NCBI RefSeq assembly: GCF_900115545.1
Contig: NZ_FOWV01000004.1
Coordinates: forward strand, 248,001-312,000
Direction: 5' to 3'
DNA from: Ralstonia sp. NFACC01
GTDB lineage: Bacteria > Pseudomonadota > Gammaproteobacteria > Burkholderiales > Burkholderiaceae
Length of the DNA stretch: 64,000 bases
Shown piece after piece: positions 54,891-64,000 of this stretch (within the stretch, counting starts at the first letter, position 1; every line of letters begins with the position of its first letter). Both the position numbers and the translations under genes were made by a program. The notes under the pieces were generated by a model, which was not told the origin of the DNA, did not search any database, and was given only the letters and a program-made list of their open reading frames with translations.

Positions 54891-54971
54891 ATTCGGAGCC
54901 TCAAGCTCGGCGCTTGAGGCTTAAACCCCCGACTGCCGCCCCTCAACCCCCGCTAGCCGCCCTCCAAGCCC

Positions 54972-55307
54972 CAACCGTGGGGCTTTTTGCTCCGCGCGTG
55001 CTGCTTTTTGCAGCAATGGGTCGGACCTTTTACCTCGACGCATGGCACTCCGAACTCCACGCGTGGGGCTCTGAACTCGGAGAACGACTCTTTTTGCCTC
55101 ACGCTTGCTGCTTTTTTCAGCAACACATGCTGCTTTTTTGAGCACGGTCGAGGGTCTGACCTCGACGATTGGGGTTCTGGACTCGACCGTTGAGGCTCGG
55201 AGCTCGGCATGTGGGGCTTTTTGCTCGGCGTGTGCGGTTCGGAACTCGGCGCCCCGAGTCCGGAGCCCGATGCGCGACGTTCTGGACCCCGCGAATGCGC
55301 TCTGATT
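54972..55307. repeat. Degenerate 21-bp tandem repeat array, about 16 units
   Basis: Sixteen consecutive 21-base blocks with a plus-strand pattern close to CTCGRCGNTTGGGGCTNTGNA. The best-preserved units are at 55161-55244. Because the period is a multiple of three and stops are rare, several frames stay open and translate as heptads, for example on the minus strand FRTAHAE, QKAPHAE, LRASTVE, SRTPIVE (frame ending at 54921). Which strand, if any, is coding is not clear. Confidence 0.8.
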
Positions 55308-55461
55308 TGGCCGCCGAGACAAACCGCAACTTGCCGCCGCGGCTCGCCGCCCATAAACTCACCCCCGCTCGCGCAAACCAAGCGCAGCCGGGACTGCAAT
55401 CCCGAATTCAAGACAAATCCGCGAGTGCCGTTAGGCCCTTGCGTGCCGTCGTTCGCCTATA
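55308..55461. other. Stretch between the repeat array and RNA copy B
   Basis: No gene or repeat unit recognised. It presumably contains the promoter of the downstream RNA. Confidence 0.3.
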
Positions 55462-55567
55462 TGGGCGGGCCCGGCAGGGAGGGCTTCGGCCCTGCCGATT
55501 TTTTTGGTTTGTCTTGATCGGTATTGCAGACCTTGTCGTGTGCCCGCCCACCCTCCCAGGTGGGTGG
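55462..55567 (+). ncRNA. Candidate structured cis-regulatory RNA, copy B
   Basis: A 9-bp perfect stem (55462-55470 with 55542-55550) encloses a strong hairpin (55472-55479/55490-55497) with seven T after it, and a second stem GGTTTG/CAGACC (55506-55511/55527-55532). The 3' strand of the closing stem overlaps a competing hairpin CCACCC/GGGTGG (55548-55553/55562-55567). The segment CTTGTCGTGTGCCCGCCCACC parallels CCTGTCGTCGGGCCCGCCACC in copy A on the minus strand near 18375-18395. Confidence 0.6.
55472..55505 (+). terminator. Intrinsic terminator within RNA copy B
   Basis: Perfect 8-bp stem CGGCAGGG/CCCTGCCG followed by ATTTTTTT. As it lies inside the closing stem of the RNA, it may be an attenuator. 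Confidence 0.7.
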
Positions 55568-55593
55568 CTCCTCACTCAACCAGAGGCAAGACA

Positions 55594-55698
55594 ATGGATC
55601 AACCGACCCAAGCTGTACCCATCCCACGCGGGCATCGCCCCGCAAACTGTCACTTCACCCGCATCGCGCAACGTCCTCCGTCCGGAGGTGCCCGATGA
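55594..55698 (+). CDS. Short ORF (34 codons) between structured RNA and protein B
   Basis: Thirty-four codons starting MDQPTQAVPIPRGHRPA, with AGAGG upstream. Its TGA overlaps the ATG of the 92-residue gene (ATGA), exactly as in the module at 18234-18326. Pro- and Arg-rich; no family recognised. Likely a leader peptide or coupled small product. Confidence 0.5.
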   Translation: MDQPTQAVPIPRGHRPANCHFTRIAQRPPSGGAR

Positions 55699-55973
55699 GC
55701 CTTGAAGACAATCTCCTGTATGCACAAGGCGCCCTGAGCGCGCGGGATTATTTGCGGCGCACCCAAATGAACATGAAGGTGCAGCGGCAGTTCAGCCCCC
55801 AGACGTTGCGCTTGGAATACCAGCATCAGGTCAAGGACAAGGCCGTTGAATACCAGGCCGGGTTTCTCGATGCGATTGGCGCTTTCATGCTGACGTCGCT
55901 GGATGGTGTGACAGTGGACTTGTACCGGTGGGAAGTTCTGAGCGTGCTTCAGCGCGCGAACAAGCTGAAATAA
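55695..55973 (+). CDS. 92-residue protein of a two-copy module, copy B
   Basis: Protein of 92 residues homologous to the one at 17965-18237: the same Y9-x2-GAL-x-AR-x2-L-x-RTQ at identical positions, Q32, P35, L38-R39, then GFxDxIGA, and D-x3-W-E near the end, with one gap. CCGGAGGTGCCC precedes ATG 55695. Predicted mostly helical; no signal peptide or membrane segment. Function unknown. Confidence 0.75.
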   Translation: MSLEDNLLYAQGALSARDYLRRTQMNMKVQRQFSPQTLRLEYQHQVKDKAVEYQAGFLDAIGAFMLTSLDGVTVDLYRWEVLSVLQRANKLK

Positions 55974-56243
55974 GAAAAACAGCAGTAAAAGCGAACCCGC
56001 GACGGGCGGGGACGCTTGCGGCCGACGCATCACCAAGCGCATTCAACATTAGCCAGCACACACCTGATTGGTAGAGCGCCGTCTTTTCCATCCAATTCGC
56101 TCTTTATCTTTTTTTTGAGTGAGACAAGGTAGAGCAGTTGCATTGGCGACTTCAATCCTGTCATAAGCGGTTCGCGTTTCACTTCAGGCAAAGAACCGAT
56201 ATGGTCCATAATGAATCGTTCATCGCTCTCTATGAGGCACCCG
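55974..56243. other. AT-richer intergenic region
   Basis: About 270 bases with visibly lower GC than its surroundings and several A- and T-runs. No gene supported; it is probably the promoter region of the hydrolase, acquired with it. Confidence 0.35.
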
Positions 56244-57140
56244 ATGTTCGATAGCGTCCCAGGCATCACTGTCAATACAGGCGAAGCGGAGATATTTCTC
56301 AAGCGATTCGGATCCGGTCCACCGCTACTTTTTCTCCATGGCTTTCCTGAAACACATTTGATGTGGAGGGCGGTTGCGCCACTGCTCTCTGATCAACATG
56401 AAGTGTTCTGTCCAGACCTACGCGGATATGGAAAGAGCAGTTGTCCTGATTCAGCCCCGGACCATGCGCCATATAGCAAACGAGCAATGGCAAGAGACAT
56501 GGTTGCACTCATGCGCAGATTCGGCCATGAGCATTTCGCGGTCATCGGTCATGATCGAGGCGCTCGCGTTGCACACCGTATGGCGTTGGATTTTCCGGCT
56601 TGTGTCCGCCGCCTTGCTGTGCTCGATATCTTGCCGACGGAGGTTGTCTGGGACAGGGCTGACGCGAAATTGGCCTTGGCCTTCTGGCCATGGTCACTAC
56701 TATCTCAGCCAGCGCCGCTCCCAGAGCGACTGATTTCGGCAGCGCCAGACGCGATTATTGATAATGCATTGAGCGGTTGGGGAACCAGACGCGACACGTT
56801 TTCGATAGACGTGCGAGATGCATATATTGATGCTTTAAGCGATCCCGCACGCATTCATGCAATTTGTGAAGAATACAGAGCGGCGGCAACTATAGACCGT
56901 GAACATGATGTTGCCGATATTTCAGTAAATAAAAAGGTGACCTGCCCGTTACTCGCTGTTTGGAGTAAAAACGGTGGAATAGAAAAGTGGTATCAGGACG
57001 ATGGTGGGCCACTAGAAATCTGGCGGGGTTTTGCATGTGACGTTGAAGGTCATGCGCTCGATGGCGGCCACTTTTTTCCGGAGGAAATTCCGGAACAGAC
57101 CGCAGATATTCTTCGCAAGTTCCTACGGAAAACTACCTAA
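56244..57140 (+). CDS. Alpha/beta hydrolase, haloacetate/haloalkane dehalogenase-like
   Basis: Protein of 298 residues like fluoroacetate dehalogenase and related epoxide hydrolases: LLFLHGFPETHLMWRAVAP (HGFP oxyanion motif), DLRGYGKSS, nucleophile Asp in VIGHDRGARVAHRMALDFP, and catalytic His in EGHALDGGHFFPEE. ATG 56244 has GAGG upstream; ATGs at 56211 and 56232 are less well placed. Codon use is visibly richer in A/T than its neighbours, suggesting recent transfer. Confidence 0.82.
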   Translation: MFDSVPGITVNTGEAEIFLKRFGSGPPLLFLHGFPETHLMWRAVAPLLSDQHEVFCPDLRGYGKSSCPDSAPDHAPYSKRAMARDMVALMRRFGHEHFAVIGHDRGARVAHRMALDFPACVRRLAVLDILPTEVVWDRADAKLALAFWPWSLLSQPAPLPERLISAAPDAIIDNALSGWGTRRDTFSIDVRDAYIDALSDPARIHAICEEYRAAATIDREHDVADISVNKKVTCPLLAVWSKNGGIEKWYQDDGGPLEIWRGFACDVEGHALDGGHFFPEEIPEQTADILRKFLRKTT

Positions 57141-57205
57141 CGATTGCCCGCGAATCTCCGGTACGGCTACGAAATCTCGGTGGGTGACTTACAAAACCTG
57201 CTTTC

Positions 57206-58015
57206 TCAGGCCCACGCCTCCACCCCCGGCACCGGCATCCCCTCCACCTCCGGCAAGTCAATCCCAAAGTACTCAGCCAACAACCCCCGCAACGCCCTCC
57301 GGTCTTCCAATTCAAACCTGTGCGGCGTATTCCCGCGCCAGATCGTGGCGTCCCGATTCATCACCGTCACGCGCCCTTCGTCGGTCAATGCCCGCATGAG
57401 GATGCGGTTCATGAACGGCGACGCCGGATACGTGCTCGTGTAGTGGTTCGCCATTTCGAAATCGATCGGGTAGTCCCGCTCCATCGTGGTGACCCAGGCG
57501 TCGACGGGCGTGTCGCTGCGCACCTGTGCGCGGAGTATCCAGCGGTCTTCATCGCGCGCCATCCAGTGCAGTTCGCCGTCGATATTGGCCTGCGTGCCGT
57601 CCAGCGGCACAGGCACACGCGGGGCGAGCGCGCCAAAACCTGGGTCGACGACGAAGGTGCCTTCGGGCAACGGCACCGTCAGAAACATGTGGGTGCGCGG
57701 CGCCTCCGTGCGCGGGGCGAGCAATACCACGCGCGACGAGTGACGGGTCGGCTGAAAGCCAAGCTGCTCCAGCACGGCGGCAAACAAGGTGGCGTGCTCA
57801 AAACAGTAGCCACCGCGGCGTGCGTGAACGAGCTTGTTCTGCAGGCTTTCCAGGTCGATCCGGATGCCGCGCCCGAGCAGCACGTCGAGGTTCTCAAACG
57901 GAATGTGCCGCATGTGCGCGTGCACCAACTGCGCGAGCGTGTCGTAGCTGGGGCGGGTGCCGCCGCCCCACTGGATGCGGTTGAAGTAGGCGTCCAGATT
58001 GAGTTGCGATGTCAC
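57206..58015 (-). CDS. nat: Arylamine N-acetyltransferase
   Basis: Protein of 269 residues that moves acetyl from acetyl-CoA to arylamines and hydrazines. The Cys-His-Asp triad is clear: RRGGYCFEHATLF, THMFLTVPL and VVDPGFG. The start is GTG 58015 with AGGAG upstream. It follows the MarR-GNAT gene on the same strand by 35 bases, so it is probably co-regulated with it. Confidence 0.93.
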   Translation of the reverse strand: MTSQLNLDAYFNRIQWGGGTRPSYDTLAQLVHAHMRHIPFENLDVLLGRGIRIDLESLQNKLVHARRGGYCFEHATLFAAVLEQLGFQPTRHSSRVVLLAPRTEAPRTHMFLTVPLPEGTFVVDPGFGALAPRVPVPLDGTQANIDGELHWMARDEDRWILRAQVRSDTPVDAWVTTMERDYPIDFEMANHYTSTYPASPFMNRILMRALTDEGRVTVMNRDATIWRGNTPHRFELEDRRALRGLLAEYFGIDLPEVEGMPVPGVEAWA

Positions 58016-58050
58016 GTGCGGTCTCCTTGTGCGCCGGGGGTGACGCAACG

Positions 58051-59025
58051 TCAGCCCTGTTTGCGGCGGCGGAATTGCTGTTCGGTTACGGTGCTGCCCC
58101 ACTGCGTTCCGGCTTCTTCATGCGTAAGTTGAAAGCCGAACGATTCGTACAGGTGGCGGGCAGCATCCAGGCCCTTGAAGGTGTTGAGGTAAGTCTCGTC
58201 AAAGCGCTCGTCGACAAAGCGCATGGCCTGCGACATGAGCTTACGGCCAATACCGGTGCCACGCAGTGAATCATCCACGATGAACCAGCGCAGGTGTGCA
58301 ACGCGCGTGTCCGAGTTTCCGTCAATGGCGAGCGATGCGAGGCAGCGGTTGTTCTCCACACACAGCCAGAGTGCCTTGTTGGCGTCGGGCAGGGATTGCG
58401 CAAAGTCGGCCAGTTCCTTGGCGACGCGGCGCTCGAAGAACACGCCAAACCCCCAATGTTGCGCGTAGAACCGGCCATGCAGGCTGGCGATATCGCCAAT
58501 GCAGCCGGGCACGTAGCCTTGCACGATCTGGGGGCCCGCGTCAGCGGGGGCTTGCGCGGGCTTGTGGTCGTTGTCGTCGGCCAGCGCGCTGACGTATTGC
58601 GACAGCGATGCAACCAGCCGTTGCTGGTCTGCGGGCGTCAGGTGTCGCAGCGCATTGGAGACTTGGCCGGAAGCGAAGGCGTCGATCTTGCGCCGCAATT
58701 GCTGGCCGTCTTTGGTGAGGTGCAGTTCGGAAGATCGGGCGTCGTCTGCACAGGTGCGGCGCTCGACCAGGCCGGCGGATTCCAGCCGGGTGACCTGGCG
58801 GCTGGTGCTCGATTTGTCCAGCCGCAGGCGTTCGGCCAGGTCGCGTGCCTGAATGCCCGGCGAGCCGGCAATCTCCAGGATCGCGTGCACTGCAGAGGGC
58901 GGCAGATCGCTCTCAGCCAGCGTGTTGCGCATGAAGCCAAGCTCGCGAACGAGCTTGCGCGAAATCTCCCGCAGCTCGCGGATGGTCTGCTCGCGTGATT
59001 GCGTGGGCGCTTCAATGAAGTCCAT
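58051..59025 (-). CDS. MarR-GNAT fusion regulator/acetyltransferase
   Basis: Two-domain protein of 324 residues. Residues about 15-150 form a MarR winged helix (QARDLAERLRLDKSSTSRQVTRLESAGLVER); residues about 165-315 form a GNAT acetyltransferase (LRWFIVDDSLRGTGIGRKLMSQAMRFV is the acetyl-CoA loop). Such fusions can both bind DNA and acetylate a ligand or protein. A 37-base palindrome lies 14 bases upstream and is the likely auto-operator. Confidence 0.9.
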   Translation of the reverse strand: MDFIEAPTQSREQTIRELREISRKLVRELGFMRNTLAESDLPPSAVHAILEIAGSPGIQARDLAERLRLDKSSTSRQVTRLESAGLVERRTCADDARSSELHLTKDGQQLRRKIDAFASGQVSNALRHLTPADQQRLVASLSQYVSALADDNDHKPAQAPADAGPQIVQGYVPGCIGDIASLHGRFYAQHWGFGVFFERRVAKELADFAQSLPDANKALWLCVENNRCLASLAIDGNSDTRVAHLRWFIVDDSLRGTGIGRKLMSQAMRFVDERFDETYLNTFKGLDAARHLYESFGFQLTHEEAGTQWGSTVTEQQFRRRKQG

Positions 59026-59039
59026 ACCGGCCTCGATTA

Positions 59040-59076
59040 GTTGTTTCGCGCAACCAATATAGTTGCACGAAACAAC
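59040..59076 (-). promoter_or_regulatory. Long palindromic operator of the MarR-GNAT gene
   Basis: GTTGTTTCGCGCAAC, a 7-base AT-rich centre, then GTTGCACGAAACAAC: 15-base arms differing at one position. Located directly upstream of the MarR-GNAT start and overlapping a TATA-like -10, as expected for autorepression. Confidence 0.8.
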
Positions 59077-59134
59077 CTTTTCAAGGCCCGGCGGTGCCGT
59101 AGCGGGCAGCGCCTAAGAGGCTTGTCACCGGTGC

Positions 59135-60709
59135 TCAGGCAAACGCGGGCCCGCTGGCGCCATCCGACAGACGGAATACCGATACGGCGCGCCGCAGCGT
59201 CGTCGCCTGTTCTTCCAGCGATTGCGCTGCCGCTGCGGCCTGCTCGACCAGCGCGGCGTTCTGCTGTGTGACTTCGTCCATCTGCGTGACGGCCTGATTG
59301 ACCTGCTCGATGCCCCGGCTTTGCTCGGCAGAGGCGGCGGCAATCTCGGCCACGATCTCCGATACGCGGCGGATGGCATCCTTCACTTCGCTCATGGTCT
59401 CGCCCACCGCAGCCGCCTGTTGCGAGCCCGCCTGCACCACGGCAACGGAGTCGCCAATCAGCCCCTTGATCTCCTTGGCGGCAGAAGCGGAGCGTTGCGC
59501 AAGCGTGCGAACCTCACTGGCAACAACGGCAAAGCCCCTGCCCTGCTCGCCAGCGCGCGCGGCTTCCACCGCGGCATTCAACGCGAGGATGTTGGTCTGG
59601 AACGCGATGCCTTCGATCAGCCCCGTGATCTCGGAGATCTTGCCCGAGCTGGTGCTGATCTGGTCAATCGTGCCGACCATGGCCTGCACGGCTTCGTTGC
59701 CTGCCTGCGCGATGGTGCTGGCGCTGGAGGCGAGGCTGTCGGCCTGGGCGGCGTTCTCGGCGTTCTGCTTCACGGTCTCGGTCAACTGCGTCATGCTCGA
59801 CGCGGTTTCCTCAAGCGATGCGGCCTGCTGCTCCGTGCGGGCAGACAGATCAATGTTGCCGGCTGCAATCTCCTTGGACGCCACCGTCACGGATTCGGCC
59901 GATACCTTGATGCCGCGCACCGTGTCGGTCAACTGCTGATCCATTGTGCGCAGTGCGGCCAGCAGCTCACCAAACTCGCCCTGCGTGTCGATCACGATGT
60001 TGTTCTCCAACCGCCCACCGGCAATATGGTTGGCAACGTCCACCGCTCGGCTGAGCGGCCGAGAGATCGCACGCAGCAGATACCAGCACATGCCCACGCC
60101 CACCGCAAACCCAGCGCACACCAGCACAACAGCCATGCTGAAGATGGAGTGATAAGTTGCTTCGCTATCGTCGACGGCCAACTTGGCCTGTTCCAGATTG
60201 ATGGCAATGTCTTTTGCCAGCAGTTCGCTCACGGCCTGGCCGGATTGGGCGTGGTGGTTGATGATCTGCGAGGCAGCATCATGGTGACCTGCCTGCAACG
60301 CTTCAATCGCTTCGTTCGTGGCGGTGTTGAATTGCGGCAGGGCGTCGTTGATCTTGCTGGCGACCTCGCGTTCCTGTTCGCTCGTCACGCTGGCGGGGTA
60401 GTACTGCTTCCACGCGCCGTTGATCTGGTCCATATCCGCACGCATGGTGCGCACGGCCGCTGCGACCTGCGATGCGTCGTCCTTGAAGACCTGCGCGCGG
60501 CGCAATTGCAGGCGTACATCCAGTTGCGCCGTCCGAAGCTCGGCAAGCTGCGCGATAGGCAGCGTGTTGCCCGTGTAGGCGTCGCCAATGTTGGCGTTCA
60601 GGCGCATCAGGCCCCGCACCCCAAACACACCTGTGGCCAGCAGCAGCACCAGACACAGACCAAACGCCCCAAGCAATTTGAAGCGCACCGAATGCACGAT
60701 AGACGGCAT
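59135..60709 (-). CDS. Methyl-accepting chemotaxis protein
   Basis: Chemoreceptor of 524 residues: a membrane helix at about 10-32, a four-helix periplasmic domain of the 4HB type ([21 protein letters not shown]), a second helix near 190-212, HAMP, and a signalling domain with the same tip as the receptor at 41997-43568. It ends [15 protein letters not shown], with no CheR pentapeptide. A sigma-28-like promoter lies upstream. Being next to a sugar transporter, it could sense that sugar through a binding protein, but this is speculative. Confidence 0.92.
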   Translation of the reverse strand: MPSIVHSVRFKLLGAFGLCLVLLLATGVFGVRGLMRLNANIGDAYTGNTLPIAQLAELRTAQLDVRLQLRRAQVFKDDASQVAAAVRTMRADMDQINGAWKQYYPASVTSEQEREVASKINDALPQFNTATNEAIEALQAGHHDAASQIINHHAQSGQAVSELLAKDIAINLEQAKLAVDDSEATYHSIFSMAVVLVCAGFAVGVGMCWYLLRAISRPLSRAVDVANHIAGGRLENNIVIDTQGEFGELLAALRTMDQQLTDTVRGIKVSAESVTVASKEIAAGNIDLSARTEQQAASLEETASSMTQLTETVKQNAENAAQADSLASSASTIAQAGNEAVQAMVGTIDQISTSSGKISEITGLIEGIAFQTNILALNAAVEAARAGEQGRGFAVVASEVRTLAQRSASAAKEIKGLIGDSVAVVQAGSQQAAAVGETMSEVKDAIRRVSEIVAEIAAASAEQSRGIEQVNQAVTQMDEVTQQNAALVEQAAAAAQSLEEQATTLRRAVSVFRLSDGASGPAFA

Positions 60710-60772
60710 GATTTCCCCCGACCTGTTTATCCGGAGGCACGTGCTCCGGAATGTTGGATGTTCTGAATCTGC

Positions 60773-60799
60773 ATATCGGTAGGCCGCGAGATACCTTAA
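60773..60799 (-). promoter_or_regulatory. Candidate sigma-28 (FliA) promoter
   Basis: On the minus strand TTAA-N15-ACCGATAT compared with TAAA-N15-GCCGATAA: 3 of 4 and 6 of 8 positions match with exact spacing. It lies 64 bases before the chemoreceptor start. Confidence 0.4.
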
Positions 60800-60933
60800 G
60801 TGCGTGAGTCAAAGCGCTCACATTGCGCTCTGCATCAGTGCGTGCTTTGGCGATTCGGGTGCGTGAGGGGAGACATCCGAGAGCCGGTCCGTACGCGCGA
60901 CGGACCGACTTCAAGCTGCGTGAGCGTGCCTGC

Positions 60934-62007
60934 CTAGTTGAACGGCGGCATGGCGTGTGATCGCATGACGATGGCCGAAGCAGGTGTGTCCTTGGCCGTT
61001 TCAGTCGGGCGCTGAACCGGCTTGTGTGGGCTGGACGGCGGTACGGACACCCCGCGTTGCGCGCGCCCTAGGAAACGCTGCATGAGGCAGAACACGCACA
61101 GCAACACCCCAATGGCGATGCGCGCCCACCAGGAGCTGAGCGTGCCGTCAAAGGTGATCAACGACTGGATGACGCCGAGCAACAGCACGCCCACCACGCT
61201 ACCGCTGATCAGCCCCACGCCACCTGTGAGCAACGTGCCACCGACCACGGTGGCGGCAATGGCGTCCAGTTCCATGCCCTGGGCATGCAGTCCGTAGCCG
61301 GAGAGCATGTAGAACGTGACCAGCACGCCGCCCAGTGCCGAGCAGAAACCGCTGAGCACATAGACGAGGATGCGCGTGCGCGCCACCGGCAAGCCCATCA
61401 GCAAAGCCGAGCGTTCATTGCCGCCCAGCGCATAGACCGTGCGGCCGAAGCGGCTGCAATGTGCAAGCCACGCCGCGGTAGCAAACACCACCAGCGCAAT
61501 CACCACGCTGGGCGACACGTAGTTGCCGCCGCCCACCTGGATCTTGTATTGCGACAGCGTGGTGTAGATCGGGTCCGTAATGCTGATCGAATCAATGCTG
61601 ATGAGGTAGCACAGCCCCCGCGCGAGGAACATGCCGCCCAGCGTGACGATGAACGGCTGGATGCGGAACACCTGGATCAGCACGCCCATCATCAAGCCGA
61701 ACAGGCACCCGACAACGAGCACCAGCGGCACCACCACGCCAATCGACCAGCCGTGATGTTCGACCAGCGCGGCGGAGATCATGGTGGTAAGGGCCACCAC
61801 CGCGCCCACCGACAGATCGATGCCGCCCGACAGAATGACGAACGTCATGCCAATGGCGACGACCATCAGGAACGCGTTGTCGATCAGCAGATTGAGAAAC
61901 ACCTGCACGCTGAAGAAGCCCGTGTAAGTCACAGACCCAAAGCCGAACAGCAGCGCAAACAGGAACAGCGTGACGTAGAACGGCAAGCGCCGTGGATTGA
62001 CTCTCAT
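60934..62007 (-). CDS. yjfF: Sugar ABC transporter permease, YjfF-like
   Basis: Permease of 357 residues with about ten helices. It is of the RbsC/YtfT/YjfF group: NAFLMVVAIGMTFVILSGGIDLSVGAV, QPFIVTLGGMFLARGLCYLI, ELDAIAATVVGGTLLTGGVG. The order ATPase, permease, permease matches the E. coli ytfQRT-yjfF galactofuranose system, hence the name. Its ATG overlaps the previous permease stop (ATGA). A tail of about 35 hydrophilic residues follows the last helix. Confidence 0.85.
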   Translation of the reverse strand: MRVNPRRLPFYVTLFLFALLFGFGSVTYTGFFSVQVFLNLLIDNAFLMVVAIGMTFVILSGGIDLSVGAVVALTTMISAALVEHHGWSIGVVVPLVLVVGCLFGLMMGVLIQVFRIQPFIVTLGGMFLARGLCYLISIDSISITDPIYTTLSQYKIQVGGGNYVSPSVVIALVVFATAAWLAHCSRFGRTVYALGGNERSALLMGLPVARTRILVYVLSGFCSALGGVLVTFYMLSGYGLHAQGMELDAIAATVVGGTLLTGGVGLISGSVVGVLLLGVIQSLITFDGTLSSWWARIAIGVLLCVFCLMQRFLGRAQRGVSVPPSSPHKPVQRPTETAKDTPASAIVMRSHAMPPFN

Positions 62008-63049
62008 GACTGCGCCCCTGCACGGCTTTGGCGTTGAAAGAACATGCCGCGAAACGCTTCCGATTGCGCCAGGCACACGGCAAACACCACCACGGCTTTC
62101 ACCACGAGGTTGATCTCGGGCGGCACGCCCATCGAGTAGATCGCATAGGTGAGCGTCTGAATGATCAGCGCGCCAATCACGCTGCCCCACAGGCTGAACT
62201 TGCCGCCCGCCAGCGAGGTACCGCCCAGCGTGACGGCCAGGATGGCGTCAAGCTCCAGCAGCAGCCCGGCGTTGTTGCCGTCCGCGCTCTTGACGTTGGA
62301 GCAGATGATGAGCCCCGCAACGCCGGCCATGGCACCGCAAAATCCATAGATGCCAAACAGCAGCGCCTTGGTGTTGAGCCCCGCAAGCCGCGCGGCCACC
62401 GGGTTGATGCCGACGGCCTCGATAAACAGCCCCAGCGCCGTGCGATGCATCAACAGGAGCAACAGGCCCAGCACAGCGGCCGCGATGTACAGGCCGAACG
62501 GCAGCCCGAACAGATAGCCGTTGCCCACAAAGAAGAACGGCTCGTAGTAGACGGTGATGATCTGGCCACCGGTAATGAGTTGCGCCACGCCGCGCCCGGC
62601 CACCATCAGGATCAGCGTGGCAATGATGGGCTGCATGCCTGCACCCGCCACCAGCAGGCCATTCCACAGGCCGCATACCAGCGCTACGCCCACGGCAGCC
62701 AGCAGCGCCAGCAGCAGCGGCACCTTGGTCACGTAGACAGGCAAGCCGTTCTGTACCACCAGCGTGCCGCCGATGAGCGACGCCGCAATGGCGCCGGAGA
62801 TGGCCACCACCGCGCCCACTGAAATATCGATGCCGCCCACGGCAATCACCAGCGTCATGCCCAGGGATATGAGCATCAGCGGCGCGGCACGGTTGAGGAT
62901 GTCGATCAGGCTGCCGTACAGGTGTCCACCGCGAATGTCGAGGTGAAAGAAATGCGGGTTGAACCACGCGTTGAGCAGACACAGCAGGAGTAGCGTCACG
63001 CACGGCCAGAACAATCTGTGGCCGGTGAGCGCTCGCAGGTTGGCGGAGT

Positions 63050-63053
<4 letters not shown>
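62004..63053 (-). CDS. ytfT: Sugar ABC transporter permease, YtfT-like
   Basis: Permease of 349 residues of the same family: LISLGMTLVIAVGGIDISVGAVVAISGA, QPIIATLILMVAGRGVAQLITGG, ELDAILAVTLGGTSLAGGKFSLWGS. It pairs with the downstream permease as a heterodimer. Start 63053 overlaps the ATPase stop. The open frame to 63266 runs through the ATPase gene and is not used. Confidence 0.87.

Positions 63054-64000
<947 letters not shown>

Noticed and set aside
54972-55307. Repeat array considered as CRISPR
   Set aside because: Units are contiguous, 21 bases, degenerate and without unique spacers; no cas genes.
54921-55411. Minus-strand ORFs of 133 and 152 codons over the repeat array
   Set aside because: Two overlapping frames are both open because the 21-base period excludes stops; there is no ribosome-binding site or evidence to choose one as a gene.

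Overview
The window looks like a chromosomal stretch of a GC-rich beta-proteobacterium of the family Burkholderiaceae, most probably Ralstonia outside or close to the plant-pathogenic complex. This is judged from gene content and protein style, not from a database search. No rRNA, tRNA, CRISPR array, insertion sequence or integrase was seen.

Layout. 0-3.7 kb: end of a polyol catabolic operon (D-arabinitol-type dehydrogenase, xylulokinase, PfkB-type sugar kinase). 3.7-10.9 kb: YnfA-type membrane protein, a small exported protein, a UvrD-like helicase with a consensus LexA box, a DHA2 drug exporter divergent from fumC, and a GAF-GGDEF diguanylate cyclase. 10.9-17.9 kb: two divergent gene sets joining polyamine enzymes (SpeD, a membrane aminopropyltransferase, a Tat-exported flavoprotein) to membrane-stress-type proteins (SPFH, DUF350, DUF4178). 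18.0-18.6 kb: a structured RNA, a 30-codon ORF and a 90-residue protein. 18.7-31.5 kb: assorted metabolism, including dienelactone hydrolase, NmrA with an AraC regulator, AlkB-type monooxygenase, IlvE, a second DHA2 exporter with a LysR regulator, and a second diguanylate cyclase. 31.8-36.0 kb: YunG-like protein, GST, RdgC and small enzymes. 36.1-41.4 kb: a tightly overlapping six-gene operon with a divergent LysR regulator. 42.0-48.7 kb: a chemoreceptor, a patch of small hypothetical genes around a cspA gene, one of them broken by a nonsense codon, and an LpxL-like acyltransferase. 48.8-53.9 kb: LysR, SDR, MFS and split-transketolase genes. 54.0-57.1 kb: an accessory island with a candidate type III effector under a perfect hrpII box, a 21-bp repeat array, a second copy of the RNA/short-ORF/90-residue-protein module, and a less GC-rich dehalogenase-like hydrolase. 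57.2-64 kb: arylamine N-acetyltransferase, a MarR-GNAT fusion protein with a long palindromic operator, a second chemoreceptor, and a sugar ABC transporter of the YtfQRT-YjfF type running off the end.

Most notable: (1) The modules at 18.2-18.5 kb and 55.5-56.0 kb have the same build: a folded RNA closed by a long G/C stem and sharing a TGTCGT-NN-GCCCGCC core, then a short ORF with its own ribosome-binding site, then an ATGA-coupled protein of about 90 residues. The two proteins are clearly homologous. I know of no description of this unit. (2) The 137-residue protein at 54.0 kb combines TTCG-N16-TTCG, a matching -10, a type III-like N-terminus and a bipartite nuclear-localisation-like basic motif. 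(3) The polyamine/SPFH locus suggests polyamine chemistry coupled to envelope maintenance.
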